DNA from: M30B80 sp965656935
Lineage (GTDB): Bacteria; Pseudomonadota; Alphaproteobacteria; Rhodobacterales; Rhodobacteraceae
Assembly: GCA_965656935.1 (NCBI GenBank)
Contig: CBFHMG010000012.1
Span: 1 to 64,000, forward strand
Direction: 5' to 3'
DNA length: 64,000 nucleotides
The notes below the pieces were generated by a model that saw only the letters and a program-made list of their open reading frames with translations, did no database searches and was not told the DNA's origin. Shown piece after piece: positions 34,169 through 42,848 of the stretch (position 1 is the stretch's first letter; each line of letters opens with the position of its first letter). The translations under genes and the position numbers were made by a program.

Positions 34169-34960
34169 CTATTGCGTCCAAGTCGGGTCGCGCTTTTCGA
34201 TGAAAGCGGCGATCCCTTCCTCGGTATCGCTCTCAAGCATGTTTTCAACCATGACAGCGCCCGTGAACTCATAGGCTTGATCCAAGGGCATCTGGATCTG
34301 CTCATAAAAGGCGCGTTTGCCGATGCGCACTGCGCGGCCCAATTTACCCGCGATCTGTTCGGCCAAGGCATGGGTCTCAGCCGCAAGCTCGGCCTCGGGG
34401 ACCACGCGGTTGACCAGCCCCAATTCCTCGGCACGGCTGGCATCGATAAAATTGCCCGTGACCAGCATTTCCATCACCTGTTTGCGCGGCATATTGCGCG
34501 ACAAGGCCACCATCGGGGTGGAGCAGAACAGCCCGATATTTACTCCGTTCACTCCGAAACGCGTGCCTTCGGCGGCCACGGCGAGATCACAGCTTGCCAC
34601 CAATTGGCATCCCGCCGCAGTCGCAATGCCATGGGTTTGGGCGATCACGGGCTGGGGCAGGCGGGGGATCATTTGCATCACCTCGCCGCAGCGCGCGAAG
34701 AGATCCCCAAAACCCGCCGCCCCGCCATCGAGGGATTGCCGCTTGGCCGTCATTTCCTTGAGGTCATGGCCCGCGCAAAAAGCTTTGCCTGTGCCGCTGA
34801 TCACCACAACCCTTTGGCTCTCGCTCTCTAACAAATCGCTGAATTCGGCCTTCAGGCGGGCCAGCATCGCATCGGAGAGGGCATTCAGGCTGGCAGGCGC
34901 GTTCAGCACCAAATGGGTGATTGCGCCGTCATCTTTACGGATCAGGATATCGTCACTCAT
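34169..34960 (-). CDS. enoyl-CoA hydratase/isomerase family protein
   Basis: A 263-aa crotonase-fold protein. The oxyanion-hole segments SGTGKAFCAGHDLKEM and VASCDLAVAAEGTRFGVNGVNIG are clear. The second position of a typical hydratase glutamate pair is not obvious, so it may be an isomerase or hydrolase-like crotonase. I start at MSDDILIRKD (34960) because agggagaag lies about 6 bp upstream. It is divergent from a PaaI-type thioesterase gene. Confidence 0.85.
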   Translation of the reverse strand: MSDDILIRKDDGAITHLVLNAPASLNALSDAMLARLKAEFSDLLESESQRVVVISGTGKAFCAGHDLKEMTAKRQSLDGGAAGFGDLFARCGEVMQMIPRLPQPVIAQTHGIATAAGCQLVASCDLAVAAEGTRFGVNGVNIGLFCSTPMVALSRNMPRKQVMEMLVTGNFIDASRAEELGLVNRVVPEAELAAETHALAEQIAGKLGRAVRIGKRAFYEQIQMPLDQAYEFTGAVMVENMLESDTEEGIAAFIEKRDPTWTQ

Positions 34961-35025
34961 CGGCTTCTCCCTTGCCAAGCCTGTAAAAACCTATGAAACC
35001 CTAGGCCCAAAGGGAGAGGCAGGCA

Positions 35026-35460
35026 ATGCGTGAGACAAAAGACGTAACGATGGATAAGGCCGCTTTGCAGGCGTTTTTGGCATCGGATTTTCCTCAGGTC
35101 AGCGAAGATTTCCAGATCGAGGAGGTGCGGCCCAATCAGGCCCGCATCCGTCTGATGACCTCGCCGCAGCATCTCAGGCCGGGGGGCACTGTTTCAGGCC
35201 CTGCCATGTTCGCTTTGGCGGATGTTTCGGTCTATCTTACGGTTTTGGCGATGATCGGGCCGAAAGCCTTGGCGGTGACCACGAATTGCTCGATCGATTT
35301 CATGCGCAAACCCGCAGCGGGGCGCGATCTGATATGTGAATGTCGCCTGCTCAAACTGGGCCGTGTTCTAGCGGTGGGGGATTGTATGATCTTCTCGGAA
35401 GGCAGTGACACGCCCGTGGCGCGGGCCACCATGACCTATTCCATCCCGCCCGAGCGCTAA
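35026..35460 (+). CDS. PaaI-family hotdog thioesterase
   Basis: A 144-aa hotdog-fold protein of the PaaI/YbgC type. The pattern HLRPGGTVSGPAMFALADVSVYL holds the family's active-site region, followed by TTNCSIDFMRKPAAGRDLIC. It should hydrolyse acyl-CoA thioesters, possibly salvaging CoA. agggagagg lies 7 bp before the ATG. It is divergent from an enoyl-CoA hydratase gene, which hints at a small acyl-CoA locus. Confidence 0.85.
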   Translation: MRETKDVTMDKAALQAFLASDFPQVSEDFQIEEVRPNQARIRLMTSPQHLRPGGTVSGPAMFALADVSVYLTVLAMIGPKALAVTTNCSIDFMRKPAAGRDLICECRLLKLGRVLAVGDCMIFSEGSDTPVARATMTYSIPPER

Positions 35461-35541
35461 GCCACAGCCGAATTGCCCTTAGGCGGGCGAGCGCCTAGAC
35501 TGACCCAAAGGGCAATGACGGCCCGAGAGATAGGAAACATA

Positions 35542-36954
35542 ATGGCTCTGATCATTGATTTGCCACGCAATGAAGCGGGAATTGCGACAGCAATCGGTAT
35601 TTTGCAGCAGCGCTTTGGCCCGCTTTGTGAAACGGGCGGCTCCCTGCGGGAGCAACATGGCCACACCACAACATGGCTCCGCACCCAAGCCCCTGATGCG
35701 GTGGTCTTTGTGCAAAGCACCGAAGATGTGGTGGCGGTGGTCGAGGTCTGCGCCGCGCATGGCGTGCCGATTATTCCCTTTGGGGCAGGCACCTCGCTTG
35801 AGGGGCATGTAAATGCGCCAGCGGGTGGAATATCAATTGATTTCAGCCAGATGAACGCCATTCTTGATGTTCATGCCGAGGATATGGATGCCGTGATCCA
35901 GCCCGGTGTGACGCGCAAGGCGCTGAATACGCATTTGCGCGATACGGGGCTGTTCTTCCCCGTTGATCCAGGCGCGGATGCCTCCCTTGGCGGGATGGCT
36001 GCAACCAATGCCAGCGGCACCAATGCGGTGCGCTATGGCACGATGAAAGATAATATTCTTGCGCTCAAAGCGGTGCTGCCCTCGGGCGAGGTGGTTAAAA
36101 CTGCCGCGCGGGCGCGCAAGACCAGCGCGGGCTATGATCTGACGCGGTTGATGATCGGCTCGGAAGGCACTCTTGGCTTGATCACTGAATTGACCGTGAA
36201 ATTGCAAGGCACGCCCGAGGCGATTTCAGCGGCGACCTGTTCCTTCGACACGGTCGAGGCGGCCTGCAATGCGGTGATCATGACGATCCAATACGGGCTT
36301 CCCGTCGCGCGGATCGAATTGCTGGATGCGCTGACCGTCGAGGCGGTGAATGCCTATTCCAAGCTCAGCCTGCCTGTCTCGCCGCTTTTGTTGCTGGAAT
36401 TTCATGGCAGCGAGGCCAGTGTGAAGGAACAGGCCGAAACCTTTGGCGATATCGCGCAGGAATATGGCGGATCGGGCTTTGTCTTCACCACCCGTGAGGA
36501 AGAGCGCAACCGCCTCTGGCAAGCGCGCCATGACACCTATTGGGCGGGTCTGGCCCTGCGCCCTGGCAGTAAGGGCTTGTCGACAGATGTTTGCGTGCCC
36601 GTCAGCCGCTTGGCCGAATGCGTGACCGCTGCGCAGGACAAGGCGCTGGAATTGGGCTTTAAGGCTCCGATTGTCGGCCATGTGGGAGATGGGAATTTCC
36701 ATGTCCTGTTGCTGATCGATGTGGATGACAATCAGGAATTGGCGCGGGCCGAGCATTTCATCGGCTGGTTGAATGATCTGGCGATCTCGATGGATGGCAC
36801 CTGCACGGGCGAGCATGGGATCGGGCAGGGCAAGGCCGATTATCTCGAGCGTGAATTGGGCGCGCCTGCCATGGCGATGATGGAGGCGATCAAACATTCG
36901 GTCGACCCGCAAAATATCTTCAATCCCGGCAAGATGAGGCTTCCTTTTGGCTGA
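35542..36954 (+). CDS. FAD-linked oxidase, D-lactate dehydrogenase/GlcD type
   Basis: A 470-aa flavoprotein of the VAO/PCMH family. The FAD-binding domain carries VPIIPFGAGTSLEGHVNAPAGGISID, then GGMAATNASGTNAVRYGTMKDNIL and GSEGTLGLITELTV. The C-terminal cap ends in TGEHGIGQGK and DPQNIFNPGKM. This group includes cytochrome-dependent D-lactate dehydrogenases and GlcD. No glcE/glcF subunits are adjacent, so a stand-alone 2-hydroxyacid dehydrogenase is likely. I start at ATG 35542 with taggaaa upstream. Confidence 0.88.
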   Translation: MALIIDLPRNEAGIATAIGILQQRFGPLCETGGSLREQHGHTTTWLRTQAPDAVVFVQSTEDVVAVVEVCAAHGVPIIPFGAGTSLEGHVNAPAGGISIDFSQMNAILDVHAEDMDAVIQPGVTRKALNTHLRDTGLFFPVDPGADASLGGMAATNASGTNAVRYGTMKDNILALKAVLPSGEVVKTAARARKTSAGYDLTRLMIGSEGTLGLITELTVKLQGTPEAISAATCSFDTVEAACNAVIMTIQYGLPVARIELLDALTVEAVNAYSKLSLPVSPLLLLEFHGSEASVKEQAETFGDIAQEYGGSGFVFTTREEERNRLWQARHDTYWAGLALRPGSKGLSTDVCVPVSRLAECVTAAQDKALELGFKAPIVGHVGDGNFHVLLLIDVDDNQELARAEHFIGWLNDLAISMDGTCTGEHGIGQGKADYLERELGAPAMAMMEAIKHSVDPQNIFNPGKMRLPFG

Positions 36955-37672
36955 TCACCGCCCCGCGAATTTCGGCGTGCCCTCGGCGCATCTGGAGCCG
37001 CATCTGTCCAAACGGACGGGCTGGCTGAGGGCGGCTGTGATGGGCGCAAATGACGGTATTTTATCAACGGCCTCGTTGATTGTCGGGGTGGCGGCAGGCG
37101 GCGGTACGCAGGCGCAGATTGTGCTGGCAGGTGTCGCGGGCATGGTCGCGGGCGCGATGTCGATGGCGGCGGGGGAATATGTCTCGGTCTCGTCACAAGA
37201 AGATGTCGAGCGCGCCGATATTTTGAAAGAAATTAAAGAGTTGGAGCAAAACCCTGAAGGGGAATTGGCGGAGTTGGTCGCGATCTATGAAGAGCGTGGC
37301 CTCAGCCGTGAATTGGCCGAACAGGTCGCAGCCGAGCTGACCGCGAAAGACGCGCTCGGCGCCCATGTGCGCGACGAGATCGGGTTAACGGATCTCTCTC
37401 CGCCACAACCGATACAGGCGGCACTTGTGTCGGCTTTGACCTTTGCAACGGGGGCCATGGTGCCGCTTTTGGTGGGCAGTTTTGCCCCGCTTGAGACGAT
37501 CAAATGGAGCGTTGGTGGCGCGACCTTGCTGGCTTTGGCCGCCCTTGGGGCTTTGGGGGCCCATGCAGGCGGCGCGCCCAAGCCGAAAGCGGCCATGCGC
37601 GTTGTGTTCTGGGGCGCGACGGCGATGGCGGCCACGGCTGGCATCGGTGCTTTGGTGGGGATGTCGCTTTAG
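36947..37672 (+). CDS. VIT1/CCC1-family iron/manganese transporter
   Basis: A 241-aa membrane protein with five predicted helices. The family start HLSKRTGWLRAAVMGANDGILSTASLIVGVAAGG is clear, and a cytoplasmic acidic helical hairpin follows (DVERADILKEIKELEQNPEGELAEL), which in VIT proteins binds Fe(II). It starts with TTG at 36947, overlapping the end of the oxidase gene by 8 bp, with gagg 7-8 bp upstream. No in-frame ATG near the N-terminus gives a complete family domain. Confidence 0.85.
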   Translation: MADHRPANFGVPSAHLEPHLSKRTGWLRAAVMGANDGILSTASLIVGVAAGGGTQAQIVLAGVAGMVAGAMSMAAGEYVSVSSQEDVERADILKEIKELEQNPEGELAELVAIYEERGLSRELAEQVAAELTAKDALGAHVRDEIGLTDLSPPQPIQAALVSALTFATGAMVPLLVGSFAPLETIKWSVGGATLLALAALGALGAHAGGAPKPKAAMRVVFWGATAMAATAGIGALVGMSL

Positions 37673-37673
37673 G

Positions 37674-37790
37674 AGCGTTTCGAATTCACAATAGCGCCGC
37701 TGACATCGAAACGCTTTCGGGGCGCTGCCCCAAAGGCTGCAGCCCTAAGGGCTACAGCCTTTTCCCCGAAGTATTTGGCAAGCAAAGATG
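37674..37790 (+). repeat. intergenic hairpin-plus-27-bp element, copy 2
   Basis: Three hairpins lie between the convergent VIT1-type and putA genes. The first has arms agcgtttcga/tcgaaacgct (37674-37715). The second is ggggc/gcccc (37719-37731). The third is aaaggctg...agccc/gggct...cagccttt (37732-37762), followed by T residues. The exact 27-base tail of the copy at 31354 follows at 37764-37790, 3 bp before putA ends. It should terminate transcription of the VIT1-type gene. Confidence 0.75.
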
Positions 37791-37792
37791 GA

Positions 37793-40700
37793 TCAGGCCG
37801 CAGCCGCCAGAAGGGTTGCATTGCCGCCGGCGGCGGTTGTGTCGATGCAGATATGACGCTCCAGCGTGAGGCGGGGGGTCGGATCAGCCTCAAGGATCAG
37901 TGGGATCAGTGCGCCCTCGCGTGCGGCGAGCGCCGTTGCATAGGCCCGTGCTGTTTCTGCGTCCCCCCAATAAATCACCGCATCAAAGCCTGTGAGTTGG
38001 GTCAGAGCTTCGGGGGCGAGTTGGCCTTCGATCCCTCTGGGTCCGCTCCCTGTCGCGATGACCAAAGTGGTGCAGCCTACGGCTTGGGCCATGCGGGCTT
38101 GGGCCTCGGCAAGAGCTGCATCGGGGCCAAGGCAGAGCACGCGGTCGCGCGCATAGGTGGAGAGGCGGTTTGATTCCCCCGTGGGCCCTGGAAGGGATTG
38201 GGTGGACAGGGCTGATTGCAGCGGCGGGTCGAGCCTGTCGAGTGCGGATTGGACGGCTGCGACTTCGGCTGTCTCGCCTTTTGCGGAAGGCGCGCTTTGG
38301 ATGGCATGTTGCGTGAAGCGCGGCAGATAGCTGGGGCCGCCCGCTTTCGGGCCTGTGCCTGAAAGCCCTTCGCCACCAAAGGGTTGGCTGCCGACAATCG
38401 CCCCGATCTGGTTGCGGTTCACATAAATATTGCCTGTCTTGAGCCGTGCCGAGACCTCCTGCACGCGGTCATCAATGCGGCTATGTATGCCGAATGTCAG
38501 GCCAAAGCCGCGGTCATTGATCGCATCCACGACCTTGAGCATATCTGCGGCCCGATAGGTTGCAACATGCAGCACGGGGCCAAACACCTCGCGCTCGAGG
38601 CCCGCGATCCCGTCTTGCAGGGAAATCAGGGCAGGGCCTATGAAATGGCCTGCTTCTGGGGTTTCAAGCTGTTTGACTAAGCGACCTTGACTGCGGGCCG
38701 CCTCAACATGGGCTTGGATATCGGCGCGGGCCATATCCGAGATCACGGGCGCGATATCGGTTTTCAGCGACCATGGATCGCCCACCACCAATTCATCCAT
38801 CGCGCCTTTGAGCATTTCGAGGAATGGCTCCGCGATGTCCTCTTGTACATAGAGCATCCGCAGTGCCGAGCAGCGCTGACCTGCCGATTGGAAGGCGGAG
38901 GTCACGATATCGCGCACGGCCTGTTCGGGCAGGGCGGTGGAATCGACGATCATTGCGTTGAGGCCGCCTGTCTCGGCGATCAGTGGGGCCGAGGGGTCCA
39001 TGACTTGTGTCATTGCGCGGTTGATGCGCTGTGCGGTCGGGGTGGAGCCTGTGAAGCAGACGCCATTGATCCGCGCATCCGAGGTCAGGGCCGCGCCCAC
39101 TACGGCACCTTTGCCGGGCAGATATTGCAGCGCGCTGAGGGGCACGCCCGCTTCATGCAGCAGTTTGACGGCCCAAGCGCCTGTCAGGCTGGTGGTCTCG
39201 GCGGGTTTGGCCAACACGGCGTTGCCCGCGGCCAAGGCTGCCGCAATCTGGCCTGTGAAGATCGCCAAGGGGAAATTCCACGGGCTGATACAGGTGAAAA
39301 TGCCGCGCGCAGGCATGGTGAGGTTTTGCGCCTCATCGGCGTAATAGCGCAGGAAATCAACGGCTTCGCGCAGCTCGGCGATGGCATCAGATGGGGTTTT
39401 TCCAGCCTCGCGTGCCAGAAGGGCAAAGAGCTCGCCGAAATGATCCTCATAAAGATCGGCCGCGCGTTTGAGGGCGGCCGCACGCACAACGGCAGGGGCC
39501 TCCCATGGGGTGGCGGCATTGATGGCGGCCTCGATATCCTCAGGGGCGGCCTCGATCACCTCGCCCACGATCTGGGTGGGGGCAGCAGGCGAGGTGATGG
39601 CCACGCGCTCAGCGCCTTTATGGGCTGTCGCGAGCATGGGGGCGGCCTGCCATGTGGTGCTCATGAAGGGCGCGCGGGCGGCCTCGATCTCGGCGAGATC
39701 GGTTTCGTCATGCAGATCAAAGCCACGCGAATTCACGCGCGCGCCAAAAAGCTGCTCGGGTTTGATCACGGCGATGTTCTCGCCTGCATTTTGCAAATCG
39801 GCGAAGGGGTCGGAGGCCACGATATGGGCGGGCACATCATTGTCCAGCACCTGATTGACGAAGGAGGAGTTTGCGCCATTTTCTAGCAAGCGCCGCACCA
39901 GATAGGCCAAGAGGTCACGATGCGCGCCCACGGGGGCATAGATGCGGCAGCGGGTGGCGTTGTTTTTGAGAACGATGTCATGCAAGGCCTCGCCCATGCC
40001 ATGAAGGCGCTGGAATTCAAAGGCTTGCGGGTCATCAGCCATTTCGATGATGGCGGCGACGGTATGAGCATTATGGGTGGCGAATTGCGGGTAAATGCGG
40101 TCAGTCAGCCCCAGCAATTTGCCCGCGCAACAGATATAGGCGACATCCGTGGCGGTCTTGCGGGTATAGACGGGAAAGCCTGTGAGGCCTTCGACCTGCG
40201 CGCGCTTGATCTCGGTATCCCAATAGGCGCCTTTGACCAATCGCAGCATGATTTTGCGGTCATGGGTTTCGGCCAAAGCATAGAGCCAGTCGATCACGGC
40301 AGGCGCGCGCAGACCGTAAGCCTGCACCACCACTCCAAACCCGTCCCAGCCCGCCAGCCGCGGGTCTGACAAAAGCGCCTCGATCACATCAAGGGACAAA
40401 TCCAGACGGTCGGCTTCCTCGGCATCGATATTCAGGCCCATGCCTGCCTCTTTGGCCAGAAGGCACAGCGCCATTGCGCGCTCGACCAACTCGTTCATCA
40501 CGCGGTCGCGCTGGCCCACCTCATAGCGGGGATGCAGGGCTGACAGCTTGATCGAGATTCCGGGATTATTGCGGATATCATCGCTGGTGCAGCTCGGGGC
40601 GATCTCGGCAATGGCATTGCTATAGCTGGCGAAAAACGCATCCGCATCAGCCATGGTCATCGCGGCCTCACCCAGCATGTCATAGGAATAGCTATAGCCT

Positions 40701-41263
40701 TTGGTTTCCATCTTGGCGGCGCGCTTTTGCGCCTCTTCCATGGTTTGGCCAAGCACGAACTGGCTGCCCATCTCGCGCATGGCGCGGCCAACGGCGGCGC
40801 GGATCACAGGCTCACCCACGCGCCGCACAGCGCTGCGCAAAACCGAGGCCATGCCTTCCCCATCTTGCAGCACCTTGCCCGTCAGCATCAGCGCCCAAGT
40901 GGAGGCATTGACCAGCGAGGAGGAGGATTTGCCCAAATGCGAGCCCCATTCCGAGGGCGCGATTTTGTCTTCGATCAAGGCATCCATCGTTTCGGCATCA
41001 GGCACGCGCAACAGCGCCTCGGCCAGACACATCAAGGCCACGCCTTCCTGCGTCGAGAGGCCATATTCCGCCAGAAAGACCTCCATCAAGCCAGGGCGGG
41101 TATCGGCGCGCATGGCTTCGACCATCTTTGTGCCACGCTCAGACGCGGCTTTGCGTGTCGCGGGGGTAGGGCCATTGCCAGCGATCAATCGGTCCAAAAT
41201 GACATTTTCATCTTCCAGATGATCGGCACGGATGCTGGCGCGGATATCGGCAAGTTTGGTCAT
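37793..41263 (-). CDS. putA: bifunctional proline dehydrogenase / P5C dehydrogenase
   Basis: A 1156-aa trifold PutA. The N-terminal helical arm and FAD-dependent proline dehydrogenase barrel take about the first 480 residues (LVKGAYWDTEIKRAQ, GFPVYTRKTATDVAY). The P5C dehydrogenase domain follows, with the catalytic cysteine C798 in GQRCSALR and the ETGGLNAM glutamate segment. A short C-terminal domain ends the protein. I see no N-terminal ribbon-helix-helix DNA-binding domain, so it is not a self-repressor. A divergent Lrp-type regulator probably controls it in response to proline. It converts proline to glutamate. Confidence 0.95.
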   Translation of the reverse strand: MTKLADIRASIRADHLEDENVILDRLIAGNGPTPATRKAASERGTKMVEAMRADTRPGLMEVFLAEYGLSTQEGVALMCLAEALLRVPDAETMDALIEDKIAPSEWGSHLGKSSSSLVNASTWALMLTGKVLQDGEGMASVLRSAVRRVGEPVIRAAVGRAMREMGSQFVLGQTMEEAQKRAAKMETKGYSYSYDMLGEAAMTMADADAFFASYSNAIAEIAPSCTSDDIRNNPGISIKLSALHPRYEVGQRDRVMNELVERAMALCLLAKEAGMGLNIDAEEADRLDLSLDVIEALLSDPRLAGWDGFGVVVQAYGLRAPAVIDWLYALAETHDRKIMLRLVKGAYWDTEIKRAQVEGLTGFPVYTRKTATDVAYICCAGKLLGLTDRIYPQFATHNAHTVAAIIEMADDPQAFEFQRLHGMGEALHDIVLKNNATRCRIYAPVGAHRDLLAYLVRRLLENGANSSFVNQVLDNDVPAHIVASDPFADLQNAGENIAVIKPEQLFGARVNSRGFDLHDETDLAEIEAARAPFMSTTWQAAPMLATAHKGAERVAITSPAAPTQIVGEVIEAAPEDIEAAINAATPWEAPAVVRAAALKRAADLYEDHFGELFALLAREAGKTPSDAIAELREAVDFLRYYADEAQNLTMPARGIFTCISPWNFPLAIFTGQIAAALAAGNAVLAKPAETTSLTGAWAVKLLHEAGVPLSALQYLPGKGAVVGAALTSDARINGVCFTGSTPTAQRINRAMTQVMDPSAPLIAETGGLNAMIVDSTALPEQAVRDIVTSAFQSAGQRCSALRMLYVQEDIAEPFLEMLKGAMDELVVGDPWSLKTDIAPVISDMARADIQAHVEAARSQGRLVKQLETPEAGHFIGPALISLQDGIAGLEREVFGPVLHVATYRAADMLKVVDAINDRGFGLTFGIHSRIDDRVQEVSARLKTGNIYVNRNQIGAIVGSQPFGGEGLSGTGPKAGGPSYLPRFTQHAIQSAPSAKGETAEVAAVQSALDRLDPPLQSALSTQSLPGPTGESNRLSTYARDRVLCLGPDAALAEAQARMAQAVGCTTLVIATGSGPRGIEGQLAPEALTQLTGFDAVIYWGDAETARAYATALAAREGALIPLILEADPTPRLTLERHICIDTTAAGGNATLLAAAA

Positions 41264-41383
41264 TTTGGCACCTTTCCTTAGAGAATTATCTATCTGTACG
41301 GCAAAGCTTTCAGGAAGGGCGCCTTGACTCTTCTTGCCAAAAGGAAAAAGTTGCTAAGAAATTCCAAGTTGGAGGGCGTTTGC

Positions 41384-41854
41384 ATGGTCGATAGTAAAGA
41401 TAGCGGGCAACTTGATGCCTTTGACCACAAAATCCTGAAAGAAATCACTGTAAACGGTCGCATAGCTGTAACCGAGCTTGCGAACCGTGTTGGCCTGTCA
41501 AAAAGCCCGACTCAGGTGCGTTTGCGGCGGCTGGAGGCGCAGGGCTATATTCTGGGCTATCGCGCGGTGCTTGATCCGAGCAAATTGAACCGCGACCATG
41601 TGGCTTTCGTTGAGGTGAAGCTGACCGATACCACGGAAAAAGCGCTTAACGCTTTCAATGAGCAGGTGCGCAAAGTGGTCGAGATCGAGCAATGCCATAT
41701 GATTGCGGGGGCGTTTGATTACCAGCTCAAGGTGCGCACCAGCGATATGCGCAGCTATCGCCGTGTGCTGGGGGAGGTGATCTCGGCCTTGCCCTATGTC
41801 GCCTCGACCTCGACCCATGTGTCGATGCAATCGGTCAAGGATGAGGCTTTCTAG
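41384..41854 (+). CDS. putR: Lrp/AsnC-family regulator, probable proline-responsive activator of putA
   Basis: A 156-aa Lrp/AsnC protein. The N-terminal HTH (KILKEITVNGRIAVTELANRVGLSKSPTQVRLRRLEAQG) is followed by a RAM ligand-binding domain (VAFVEVKLTDTT, YQLKVRTSDMRSYRRVL). I start at MVDSKDSG (41384), with ggaggg 7 bp upstream. It is divergent from putA with 120 bp between starts, the arrangement of PutR in alphaproteobacteria, where proline and PutR activate putA. The symbol rests on that position. Confidence 0.82.
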   Translation: MVDSKDSGQLDAFDHKILKEITVNGRIAVTELANRVGLSKSPTQVRLRRLEAQGYILGYRAVLDPSKLNRDHVAFVEVKLTDTTEKALNAFNEQVRKVVEIEQCHMIAGAFDYQLKVRTSDMRSYRRVLGEVISALPYVASTSTHVSMQSVKDEAF

Positions 41855-41867
41855 GGCAGGCCTGTTT

Positions 41868-42812
41868 TTACAAATGCGAAAGATGTGCCGCGCAGCCTGT
41901 CAGGGCGGCATAGTCATCCGAGACAACAAAAACCCCGAATTGCTCCATGAAGCCTTCGAACCGCCCTTTTGCTTGCAGGCTTTGGGCAAAGCCGAAGCGT
42001 TCCAGATAAGGGGCAATCGCGCGCGACACGCCACCGATCAGGTAGATGCCGCCAAAGGGCAGGTTGATCAGTGCTAGATCACCCACCACGGTGCCAAGGA
42101 TTTTCACGAAAAGCCGCGCGGTGGCCTCGGCCTGCGCATCGCCCGTTTCAAGGCTGGCCATGATATCGGCGGCCGAGACCTTGCGATCATGCAAAAAGCG
42201 GTGCAATCGCTCGATCCCGCGGCCTGACAGGATATCCTCGACCGAGGCAAAGCCGCGCTCGCCGCGCAAGGCCAGCGCGATGGCATCGCCATCATTGCCC
42301 GACCAAGGCAGGCTGATATGGCCCGATTCCGAGGGTGGCACGAAACGGCCTGCGGCTGTGTCAAAGACGGGGGCTGCATTAAAGCCCGTGCCAAGCCCGA
42401 TCACCAGTTTGGCCGCATGAAGGGAGGCCTCGGGTTGGGGCAGGATCTGGGTGACATAGCGCGGCTCGAGATGCCCGATCGCATGACCTTGCGCCTGCAA
42501 ATCATTCAAGACCGCCAGCTTTTTGGCCGTCAGCACATCTGCCAACATATCGCGATCAATCCGCCAGTCGAGATTGGTCATTTTGGCCACGCCGTCGCGC
42601 ACAGGGCCCGCAATCGCCACGCAAGCGCCCGAGATTTGCGTGCTCGCCACACCGATATCGCCCAGATATTGCCGCAGGATATCATCCATGCCACTGGCTT
42701 GCGCGTTGCGGTAACGGCGGATGCTGTCTTGATCCACCACCCCGTCATTGGCCAAGGCCACGCGTGTATTTGTGCCGCCCGTATCGGCAACTAGTGAAAA
42801 ACCAGCACTCAT
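41868..42812 (-). CDS. glk: glucokinase
   Basis: A 314-aa ROK-unrelated bacterial glucokinase of the Glk family. The phosphate-binding start LVADTGGTNTRVAL and the segments CVAIAGPVRDGVAKMTNLDW and LGTGFNAAP, ESGHISLPW are typical. It makes glucose 6-phosphate from the glucose released by the two glycosidases in this locus. It is the last gene of the minus-strand unit aglR-GH1-glk, 36 bp after the GH1 gene, and ends 13 bp from the convergent Lrp gene. Confidence 0.9.
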   Translation of the reverse strand: MSAGFSLVADTGGTNTRVALANDGVVDQDSIRRYRNAQASGMDDILRQYLGDIGVASTQISGACVAIAGPVRDGVAKMTNLDWRIDRDMLADVLTAKKLAVLNDLQAQGHAIGHLEPRYVTQILPQPEASLHAAKLVIGLGTGFNAAPVFDTAAGRFVPPSESGHISLPWSGNDGDAIALALRGERGFASVEDILSGRGIERLHRFLHDRKVSAADIMASLETGDAQAEATARLFVKILGTVVGDLALINLPFGGIYLIGGVSRAIAPYLERFGFAQSLQAKGRFEGFMEQFGVFVVSDDYAALTGCAAHLSHL

Positions 42813-42848
42813 CTTGACGTCCTTCTTGGTCAGTAGGGACGGGGCGCG

